A DNA stretch of 49,380 nucleotides, from NCBI GenBank assembly GCA_009602725.1, contig WELB01000100.1, positions 134,370-183,749 on the forward strand, written 5' to 3'. Both the position numbers and the translations under genes were made by a program. Below are positions 20,817 through 29,800 of the stretch, piece by piece; position 1 is the first letter of the stretch, and the number at the start of each line of letters is the position of its first letter. Below the pieces are notes generated by a model. That model saw nothing but the letters and a program-made list of their open reading frames with translations, was not told the origin of the DNA and made no database searches. The stretch comes from Spirogloea muscicola. Lineage: Eukaryota; Streptophyta; Zygnematophyceae; Spirogloeales; Spirogloeaceae.

Positions 20817-21035
20817 CTTTTACTGAGCGGGTCAGCTTAGCAGCAGGTGACGTACACTTGTCAATGTGCTTGCCTTTGTACTTGTCCACACAGGCCCTCC
20901 ATCTCTTTAATGCACATTCATTTTCCCTTTGAAAGAGCTCCTCCTGATGATTCTTCCTTATTGGACGGCTGCTTCCCTTTCCTCAGCCATCGCTTTTCCG
21001 AAAGGCTTCCATCTTTTTGCCCATGATTTTCGAGG

Positions 21036-21175
21036 CTGGCCACACGGAGACGTGCTGGCCCCCCGGGCCCGCGGTGCGCCGTCGCCGCGTCGACCCCGAG
21101 AGTTTTCCTGGCGATGGTGTGGTCCAGCCTTGTCTATACTTTCAGGGCTGGCGTTTCGCAGCCCCCCCCCCTCCA
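21036..21175 (+). repeat. GC-rich dispersed repeat with tail hairpin
   Basis: GGCCACACGGAGACGTGC, CCGCGTCGACCCCGAGAGTT, GGCGATGGTGTGGTCCAGCC, TTGTCTATACTTTC and the hairpin GGGCTGGCGTTTCGCAGCCC. It has the same order of boxes as both arms at 15013-15523. Confidence 0.75.
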
Positions 21176-21189
21176 TCTCCCTTTCTCCA

Positions 21190-21609
21190 CCTGCTGACAA
21201 TTGAAGGACTAGTATCCTGCTTTCTGCGCCTTCTGGCCCTCTCACACCTTGTCCATTCCTTTGGACCGACGTCTCATAGCCACTAGGAGAGCTACTATGT
21301 CTCACAGCCACTGCTGTCAACAGAAGAAGCTATTTCCTTCCTGCCCTTTCAGACCTTGTACAATCTTTTGGGCTGGCCTGGTTCTCACACCATTGCCATT
21401 AATCAGACGAGCTATCCTTTGGAAGAGCTCACCTCCTCGCCCCCTCCAACAGAAGCAAGGGCTCTTTGAAAGATGACTAGGTCTACCAATTTACGGCAAT
21501 GGCTAAAAAAGCGACAAGGGATGTGAACAGCCAGCTCGACAAAATTCGACAAGGTCCGAAGAGGCCGAGAAGCGCTTAACCCAGAGCTAAGAGCACTTTC
21601 TTTCTTCTT
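21190..21609 (+). repeat. Run of degraded tail modules
   Basis: Tail boxes (CTTGTCCATTCCTTTGG near 21250, a hairpin relative near 21370, a minus-orientation GACAAGGTCCGAAGAGGCCG near 21548) lie between two coding copies. The run ends GAGCACTTTCTTTCTTCTTT, a CTTT microsatellite, just before the next copy. Confidence 0.7.
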
Positions 21610-21646
21610 TCTTCTTTTTTATCATGAGCTAGCCTATCCCACAGAC

Positions 21647-22495
21647 GTGCGAGGCCATGCTCGGCTGCTGTCGGCCGCCTCCCCTGGCGCGGCAGCCTGG
21701 CTGTCCGCGCTCCCCCTGTACGACGCCCTCAGGATGCCGGACGAACTCTTCCGTACGGCCACCCATCGCCTGTTGGGTCTTCCCCCGCCCTGTCTGCTTG
21801 GCGTGCTGCAGTGTGAGTGTGGGGAGCGGTCGACGGACCCGGCGGAGCTAGCGGCGCATATCCTTCGCTGCGCCACTGGCGGCGAGCGCACAGCCGCTCA
21901 CGACCTCCTCCGCGACGGTATGTTCGGCATCTTTCAGGAGGCCGGATACACAGTTGCGATGGAGAATACTTCTGTCATGCCCATCCTCCAGAGGACCGAC
22001 GGACTCCACACGCGCCGCGTCGACCTGGTGGCGTCCACGACGGGCGGTGGCGGGCGCATCATTGCCGATGTGGTCACCACTGATGTGGTCGACCGCTCCA
22101 ACCCGGGGCTTTCTGCCTCGCGGGCTGGCCACGCTGCGGCAAAGGCCGCTCGCAGCAAGGCGGCCAAACACGCCGACCACCCGGCTGCCGACGAGTTCGT
22201 CCCCCTGGCTGTGGACGTGCATGGGGCTCTCGGATCCCACTGGCTCGACCTGTTGGCCAGGCTTGCACGGCGCGCTGTGTCCCGCAGGCGCGGTGAGCCG
22301 GCTGACTTCAACGCCGCTGGCTCGTGGGCTCAGGTGTATCGTATGCGCTTGTCCGTCTCCCTCCAGCGGTCCATGGCCCACGCCTTGCATCTGCGTGCTG
22401 GCCGTGCTCTCGCTGCGGCCTCCGGCTTTCGTCAGGGGGATAGTTTACCGGCAGCTAGTCTGTCGGATGTGAGGCTCCTCACTCGTAACTACTAA
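21647..22495 (+). CDS. Intact C-terminal third of the retrotransposon protein (endonuclease region)
   Basis: An open frame of 282 residues without frameshift: LLSAASPGAAAWLSALPLYD, the knuckle LQCECGERSTDPAELAAHIL with a following Cys, LLRDGMFGIFQEAGYTVAME, the endonuclease core RRVDLVASTTGGG and IIADVVTTDVVDRSNP, then a C-terminal extension DEFVPLAVDVHGALGSHWLD and SDVRLLTRNY before the stop. It is a 5'-truncated insertion that begins right after the previous tail, so it has no RT and no promoter of its own. It is the best reference in the window for reading the decayed ends. Its own tail follows at 22550-22645, with the hairpin GGGCTGGCTTCTCACAGCCC. Confidence 0.85.
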   Translation: MRGHARLLSAASPGAAAWLSALPLYDALRMPDELFRTATHRLLGLPPPCLLGVLQCECGERSTDPAELAAHILRCATGGERTAAHDLLRDGMFGIFQEAGYTVAMENTSVMPILQRTDGLHTRRVDLVASTTGGGGRIIADVVTTDVVDRSNPGLSASRAGHAAAKAARSKAAKHADHPAADEFVPLAVDVHGALGSHWLDLLARLARRAVSRRRGEPADFNAAGSWAQVYRMRLSVSLQRSMAHALHLRAGRALAAASGFRQGDSLPAASLSDVRLLTRNY

Positions 22496-22649
22496 GTGGT
22501 CCATCCTCCCCCGTTCTGCCATAGCCTCTTCAGGCCCCGCAGTCGCTGCTTAGCTCGTAGTTTGGCCCCTTCGAACCTTGTCAATTCTTTTCGGGCTGGC
22601 TTCTCACAGCCCTTGCCCCCATTGGGAGAGCCACTTCTTCTTCTATCAC

Positions 22650-23095
22650 AGCCGTCGCCCCCTTCCAGGAAGACCCTTTCCACTGGGCGTTTGGGACTCG
22701 GTGGGTCGACCTGCTCCAGCAACTTCGCGGCGTGCAGTGTCCTGCCGCCAAGGACAGCAGAGCGAGCAGCCCGGCATCAATGCCGCCAGGTCGCTTGCTC
22801 AAGTGTACAGGATGCGCCTGGCAATCTCCCTGCAGAGGTCCTTAGTCTTTGCCGTCCACTTGCGTGCAGGCCGCGCCTTGGCTGCTGCCTCAGGTTTCCA
22901 TCAGGGCGACGCTTTTCCGCCGTCTAGTTGTTCTGACTTGCACTTACTGACTAGAGCTTATTGAGGGGCCCACTTACTGACGTCTTGGAGACTAGTATCC
23001 TGCTCTTTGCGCCATCCGGCCCTTTCAGACCTTGTAATTTCCTTTGGGCTGGCCTCTCACAGCCATTCCCGTCGTTTTGGAGAGCTGTTTCTTTC
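22650..23095 (+). mobile_element. 5'-truncated retrotransposon end with tail
   Basis: The copy starts after GGGAGAGCCACTTCTTCTTC (about 22625-22645). It encodes INAARSLAQVYRMRLAISLQ and SDLHLLTRAY before the stop at 22962-22964. Its tail (CCCTTTCAGACCTTGTAATT, hairpin GGGCTGGCCTCTCACAGCC, then GAGAGCTGTTTC) ends near 23090. Confidence 0.8.
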
Positions 23096-23745
23096 TATTT
23101 GACTCGCTATGTAAAGCGCTCTTCTGGCTGGGGCTCTCGCTTAGATTGCAGCGCTTCCAAGCTTTGGCTATGCATCAGAGTGCTGGGGGCGCTCTATGTC
23201 AGGCCACCGGCTTCCATGGCGGAGCTTCGGCACCTCAAGTTAGCCTGTCGAAATTGTAAGTGCACCTGTTGGTACTAATGTCAACTGTTACCTTCGCCAA
23301 CTTAGAGTTGGGCTGCGACTGATGTTGCCCCACTGTTTGCACTAGCTTTTGCCTGAACAAATAATCGGCGTCAGATTGGCCACCCTTTCATTCAAAATGC
23401 ACAGCGTGCCTTCTCTCTTTTCTGGGCCCTTCGACCTTCTTCTTCTGTTCTGGGCTGGCAAATTACAGCCATCGCCTCTACTGGAAGAGTCTCTCTCCCT
23501 TGCCTGCCCTTTCAGGTCAATTTGCAGTAGGTGATGTACGTCACGAGATGTGCATGCCTTTGTACTTGGCCATTTTGGCCTTCGTTTGTTTTAAATACAC
23601 GCATATCCTTCCCTTGTACCACCCGGGCCCGTAGGGTGGGGATGCGAGCATCACGTCGGTATATATGCGGAAACTCTGACAAGTAAATTCCTTTGGGCTG
23701 GCTACTCACAGCCATTGCCTTACACTGGAAGAGCTTTGTCATTCC
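23096..23745 (+). mobile_element. Strongly decayed retrotransposon ends and tails
   Basis: 23140-23280 aligns in order with the ORF-end boxes of the preceding copy but is full of changes. Hairpin modules follow at about 23455 (GGGCTGGCAAATTACAGCC) and 23696 (GGGCTGGCTACTCACAGCC). The phrase GGTCAATTTGCAGTAGGTGA at 23514 matches the tail phrase of the divergent subfamily near 20830 and, reversed, near 6850. Confidence 0.65.
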
Positions 23746-24579
23746 ATCGAGACGGAAGGGTTAAGTCAATTCTTCACCCACCCTCGGACCCCTGGACCTT
23801 GCCCCGTGCAGTATCCGTTGTCATCTTACTGTTGTAGCCCCAACCCAGTGCCTTTCCCGCTTTTCTTGCAACGCTAGCAGCCTGGGCTTGGCAGTGCGCA
23901 GCAACCCTTGCAGCGTTGCTTGATTTGCTGCCCACAGTGTGCCTTCATGAGCATATAGTACGACCTTGTCTGGGGCAAGAACACTGCAAGAGCAAAGAGG
24001 TGATGCTGTGTGCGAGAAGCAAGTCAACTCGGGTCTGGTGCAGGGGAAGGGAGAACTCATGCCTGTTTGGTGCTTTACCGGCCAATCGTAAGACCCATGC
24101 TCGTCAGAGTAGAAAAGTACACCACGCAGGTAAATGAGCGATCATCAAGAATGGCCGCTCAGTAACCCCTGGTTCGCAGCCGCTTTCTTCTCATGGCCCC
24201 ATGATGCCTCCAAGTCATTGCATGGCGCCTCTTGAGCTGCAACGCCCCGCACTGAGGAGCCGACTAGGGCGGCTTGCCGACAGAGCTCCACATCCAGATG
24301 CTGCCGCTACCGCTGTGCTGCGATGTGAGATGCCGCCAGCTGCCGCTGTCCGCCACGTTCGCCTCGTGTTGCTGCGCAGGCTGGCCGCCAGCGGCAGGCT
24401 TGGCCGGCTGCCGAGCCGGCGGCGAGAGGAGGAGGAGGAAGGGCCAAGTGGGCAGCGGCGGCTTCGCTTCGGTGGGAGCGCGGGGTTTGCGCAGACGGCC
24501 AGGTGCTGCTGCTACAGGGCCGGAGCACGAGGATGCGGCCACAGCCAGGGGTCTTGGGAAGCCGCCATCAGCTAACAGG
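23746..24579. other. Spacer and possible 5' region of the NFKBIL1-like gene
   Basis: No gene recognised in 23746-24240. A minus-orientation trace of the retrotransposon ORF end (CAGTAACCCCTGG) lies at about 24161. In 24298-24579 the frame of the downstream gene stays open from an ATG at 24298, so a longer N terminus is possible. Confidence 0.4.
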
Positions 24580-25933
24580 ATGCAAAGCCAGGAGGCCATG
24601 GCAGGAGCCACCAGCCACGACGGTGCTAGTGCTCAAGCTGACGGTCGCGAGAGCAGCGTGGACGAAGGCGGAGGTGGCGGCCGCGACGACGGCAGCGGTG
24701 GCAATGGCGCCAGCGGGGGTGGTGGGGAGTCAAAGGACGGGCTCGGTGGTGACGCCGAGGCAGGGCCCCCGTGGCGCGGCTGGCGACTCTGGGCGGGCTC
24801 CGTCCTCATGCAGAATCTCGTCCTCCTCGCGCACGTCGGCCTCGCAATGCTGTCGCCGCAAAGGCGGGACCGCATGCGCTCGCGATACGACAATCTCTGG
24901 GTGCGTGCGGTCTTGAGCACTAAAACATATTGGTGTTGCTCGGCTATCTCTGAACCTTGGGGCGGCCAGCGCAAGTCAGCTTCGAGTGGCTCAGTCATGC
25001 AGGGGACTGCTTACTAAAGACATGTTATATATCTGAACCCCGTAGTCTAATTCCTGAACCCTCTCGCAGGAGGGAGAGGAGAGGGAGGACAGACAGAGGA
25101 GGAAACGCAGGGGGCGGCAGCAGCAGCAGCGCCGACGACGACGTGCCGCTGCTGACGAGGCAGACCAGGAGGAGCAGTGGCGGGCACGCCGGAGGTACTG
25201 GCGGGCTTACCGGGAGATGCTGCGGCAGCGCGAGAGGGCGCAGAGGGCACACGAGTGGCAGCAGGCAGAGCACGCTGCTGCAGATGGGGCCACAGGCAGC
25301 GAGGGGCAGCGAGGTATACATCATCAACCTCTACATACCTTGTGGCTTTCCATGTCAGGCTCAAGGGGCTCAGTGCCAGTAGTAGGACTTGGACATTGGC
25401 CTCTTACATTATCAAATGCAGCTCCCACCTCGAGCCTCAGTGCCACTTGGAGGCAGTGTGCCTGGGCCTAAACCCCACACTGGCCGCCTGACTCCACTTT
25501 GGTGCGCCTTGACTCCGACATAGTAACAGCAACATCTTGAGGCTTGCACTTGCTCAAGGGTCTGATTGTGGCTCCGCATGCACGTGGGTGCTGACCAGGC
25601 AATGCTTTCCCCGTGACAGGAAAGCCGGAGGGGCCAGAAGTCACATATCGACAATACGTGGCAAGGTGGGCGCGAATTATGAACTGCGACAATGAGCAGC
25701 TGACATTCTTGGACATCCCATGGCCGCCCCTCTGCAATCCATTGTTCCTCGAGTCTGGCGACTCAACGGACGTCAAGCGGGTCAAGCTGCGGCGCGCGCT
25801 GCTGATGTGGCACCCCGACAAATTTGCGGCGCGGTTTGCGGGCCGTCTCGACCAAGGCGAGCGTGAGCGCATTAGTTGCGAGGTAATGCGGGTGGCACAG
25901 GAGGTAATTCGCCTCAAGGAGAGGCTGGCGTAA
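24580..25933 (+). CDS. NFKBIL1-like protein with J-domain-type HPD motif
   Basis: Three exons: 24580-24900, 25070-25313, 25620-25933, giving about 292 residues; junction phases agree (phase 0, then cga g|ga). Exon 1 encodes an acidic Gly/Ser/Asp-rich region and ends RMRSRYDNLW. Exon 2 encodes a strongly charged, probably helical stretch (RARRRYWRAYREMLRQRERA). Exon 3 has VTYRQYVARWARIMN, LTFLDIPWPPL and RRALLMWHPDKF, the hallmark of plant NF-kappa-B-inhibitor-like 1 proteins, which share WPPL and a degenerate J-type WHPDKF block. The ankyrin repeats of the animal protein are absent, as in plants. In animals the protein is linked to spliceosome or RNA roles; the plant and algal function is not established. 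An ATG at 24298 in the same frame is an alternative start. Confidence 0.82.
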
Positions 25934-26555
25934 GCCATGTCAGATGGGAGGCCAACATTATCTGGTCGTAATTTGAGATTGCTTTACTTGTCGTTGAGCT
26001 ATATGAATGTGTTGGAAGACCAGCGAAAAGCCGTGACGGTAGCAGTGGCGCTCCTAGCAGCGACTGGACGTCTCTGCACACCTGGTGTAACTCCAAGCCG
26101 TGAGCAAATACTAGCCCTTCACAGCACTTTGAAGCGTCTCGAGTTGCCGCAAGAGTCTGGGAGCGACTGGCTCATGCAAGACATTGCCATTGCGCTGTTG
26201 CGCTGGGCAGCCTTGGCACAAATGGCCACTACCCGAGTGCAACATGACGACAACTGTTGAGTCTTTGAGTCTAGCAGAGGATGGACTCCTTCCCCACTGC
26301 AGCACCGCGCTTGCGCCAGAAAGTGTTCCACAAACTCAGCGCTCGACACCTCTTACTCAGATAGCAAGCTCGAATGGTGGGCAGGCTCTTAGAGCCTATG
26401 TTCGGGCCACCTTACTCACATAAGTCCACGACCAGCTCACTGATCCTAGCATTGTACGTCAAGAAGTATGTAGGTGTTGCCTTTGGCTGGTGTCCTTAGA
26501 GATGCACAGTCACACTCAAAGCCTCATGGTCTAGTAATATCCAGCTTCGTATCTG
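25934..26555. other. Intergenic, no gene recognised
   Basis: 3' flank of the NFKBIL1-like gene. Open frames up to about 107 codons are present without recognisable motifs. Confidence 0.4.
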
Positions 26556-26650
26556 ATGTTGAGGTTTCCGGGGACCCTTGTTCACGCTTTTGGGCTGGCC
26601 TCTGCAGCCATCGCCTTGAAAGAGCTGTTTCTGTTTCTTTATATGTACTT
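26556..26650 (+). repeat. Solo retrotransposon tail module
   Basis: GGGGACCCTTGTTCACGCTT, hairpin GGGCTGGCCTCTGCAGCC, then CATCGCCTTGAAAGAGCTGT. No ORF end lies beside it. It sits just upstream of the ABC-transporter gene. Confidence 0.7.
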
Positions 26651-26808
26651 GCAAAAACGTGTTGCAAATAGAACTTCAGAGTTGCAGCAATCTTCTTACA
26701 ACTCCTTGCCGTCAACATGGCCGAGCTGTTTCATATAGACGCGAGCGCAGCTCTGCAGTAGTGCTCATTGTCAAGCACTTGCATGCAGCATAAGCAGATT
26801 GTGGCTAG

Positions 26809-29800
26809 CGGTCTGCAATCGACTGTGCCGTGGGCAGTCTGGGCGCAGCCGCCGCCGGCGCCGTCGCCATTGGCGCTGGTGCTGGCCAGCCGCCCCATGT
26901 GCAGCTCGCGGCCTGCGAAAGCCGCGGCGAGCCTCCTGCGCAGCTGCCTGCGCCGGTGGTGGGCGCCGGCGGCGCCGCCCGAGAACGCGCCGCTGCTCGG
27001 CCAGCGGGCTGCCAGCCGTATCGACGCCGCTGGCGGCCTGACGACTGGCGCTGGCGCCAAGGCGCGCTCGAGGAGGTCCGCAGCGTGGCCGCCATCCGGC
27101 AGCCATGGCGGCTCTGTCGCCAACCTCGCGTCTATGTCTTGGCGGTGGCCGTGCCTGACGTCCTGCACAGCATCGCCGCGCTCAGGGAGGACGGACAGCG
27201 GACTTCTGCTGCCGCCGCCGCCACTGCCGCCGTCGACTGGTCGTTCGCCCTCCGCCTGCTGCGGCTCGCACGGCTGGCACGAGCTCGCGTGAGCACTGCA
27301 GCCATCACGCTTAAGTTTGGGCTGTAATGGGCTGGACTTGGGCATCAGAGTCGAGGCCTGCAGTCTGAGGCCTAGTCTGGACCTCTTTGACATTGGCGTG
27401 TTTGCATGTGCGCACTGGCAATGACTTCACCGTGGCTCCGGCGCTTAGCTACCGCTGACCATCTGCAAGTCGTCTGAAGTAGAGGCATAGTGACGTCGCG
27501 CTCTCAGCTCAGTAGCAGGAAGCCTTCACCTTCATCTCCTAGTCCTAGCCCCGCAGCCTAGGCCCTTAATAATACGCCGGAGTGCCAACGGCTGTTACAG
27601 GGTGCTCTGCTCCTGGTGGCGCTGGCCCTTGCCCACGTGCTCGTGACTGCGCAGGTCGGCCAGCTGGCTGGCCTCTTCTACAAGGCGCTGGTGGATGGGA
27701 ATGCTTCGGTAGCTGCCCTGATCCCAGGACCCAAATGCCAAGCACCTCAGATTGACATTCCATAGCTAGCCTCATAACCGCCATTGTCAAAAGCCAGATT
27801 GGTTACGGGAAGCCCCAATTTGCATTTGTTCCTCAAGTTCAGGAGCACTAGCAATGGTATCACTTATTGGATGATGGCTCAAAACACAACACAATACCAC
27901 CCGAAACCTGTGCAGAAGCTGACAGTCGAGGAACTAAATTTGGCCTTGTGGATTACGTTGCAACACCTAAGCTTCAGCATCGGCCGTGAAGCCACTTCCA
28001 GGCCCTTTTCTTTATATTAGAAGTAATATGAAAGTCTACATGTTGCTCAAGCTGCTGACATACCTGTGCAAAGTCTGTGCAGCTCTTCTGGCGGGCAGTC
28101 AAGTGCAACGTGCTGTGGTACGGCCTGGCAACGCTTGGGAGCGCGGCGCAACAATGGGCGGCCGAGTGGCTGAGTCTGGGGTGGCGCCGCAACCTTACGC
28201 AAGCTGCGCATGAGTCCTACTGCCGCAATGCCAATGTTTACCGCGTTGGCCTGCACTTCCAGGAGCTGGACAATCCGGATCAGCGCATCGCGCAGGTAGT
28301 GACTGACATCAAGCAGCTGCAAGTTGCCACAAGTCGCCACTTCACAACCCTCAGCTTCTGGTGGACCCATCTTCTGATTATTGCCTAGACCTCTGCAGCA
28401 TTTACTTTGACATCCCAATCAAGATTTGTGGCTCTGTTGCTAAAGCGCACACACACAAGCTTTGCAGGAGATCAGCAGCTTCTGCAGAGGGCTGGCTGAT
28501 TTTCTGGCAAAGACGGTGGCTGCCCCATTCATGGTCCTATATTACGGATGGTGGACCTGGTCCCGCATGGGGTGGTATGCACCTGCCGCCGGAGCCCTCT
28601 TCTTTCTCATGGCTGCAGCCTTGACAAGACGAATCATCTCGCCCATCGCCGCACTGGTGGCCAAGCAGGACCGGTTGGAAGCTGACTTCCGCATGTCCCA
28701 CTTCAGGTAGCACCATGGGCAGCGGTAATGACTAGATGACAGACTTGCCAGCTAGCTAAGAGAACTGCAACTTCTTCCGGGCTACTTGTTGTCAACGTTG
28801 CTGGTAATTCCTATGTAAATCAGGGGCTTCATAGGTGCAGTTGTCCCTGTGGACTGCCATTATTGACTGCCGAGATCCTTCACAGGCTGAAGAAGTACGC
28901 CGAAGAGGTGGCTCTCCATGGTAGTGGCCCCACGGAGGCGCACTACCTGGACGCGGACCTTACGAAGGTCCTGACTAACCAGAGGCTCCTTGCAGACCGC
29001 CACTTCCTGCTCAAGCTCGCCACCGGTGCCTGTGACTACTGTGGTTCGTAACCTGGCTTATCATGCTCTCCTAGTTCACAAAGTGTTAAGAATCTTTTTC
29101 AGAGACCTCCTTGACAAATGGCCGCACGTGTATTCCTCACTAAGTGTGCAGCATCGTGTTAGAACAAAGAATGAAGATGAAGGCGACAAGTGATCTTATG
29201 CTTGTGCTCTACTTCTAGCTGAACAACTAGCCGGCTTTGTGCTGCTACCAGGGTCTCTTTCAAGTTACTTGGTGCTGGCGCTGATGATCTTCGGAGGACA
29301 AGTTGATAGGACCATGGACAAGGGCGCCATGGCTCAGCTAATCAGCAACTCTGCTTTTGCAATACTACAGCTTATTTACAGGTAAGAAAGTAGCTCCAAG
29401 GCTGTGCTGTATTTGTCTACAACTCGTCTTTGTGATAACAAAATTACATCAAAATTCGCTGGCCGGTCAGCTTCCTCATGATGTTGTCAACATCCTTACC
29501 AGAGTCGCCTCGTGCTTATGAAACAGGACAGCTTACTTGCCTTTATAACTTGCGTATACATGGTTCACTTCAAGCACTGAGCGAGAGCTTTCTTTCCAGC
29601 TTCTCTCAGGTCATTGACGCTTCCAAGGTTCTCTCAGAGGTGGCCGGCGCAGCCTCAAGAGTGGCAGAGCTACTGGAAGTGTTTGACACCATGTCAAGTG
29701 ACTTGAAGGAGCCGTCAAGTGCTGATCAAACACTGGATATAGCCAGCTTCCCAGCTAAATCGGATGGCAGCATTGGCAGCTACGCGCTGGCTATGATGGA

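Noticed and set aside
15013-23745. Regularly recurring short hairpins as a CRISPR-like array
   Set aside because: The hosts are eukaryotic introns and retrotransposons. Spacing is irregular and the repeats are tails of mobile copies.
26731-27393. 220-codon minus-strand frame over the first transporter exon
   Set aside because: Low-complexity shadow frame; the plus strand continues in phase into the next ABCD4 exon.
28047-28418. 123-codon minus-strand frame
   Set aside because: Opposite to the exon encoding LDNPDQRIAQ; a shadow with no motifs.
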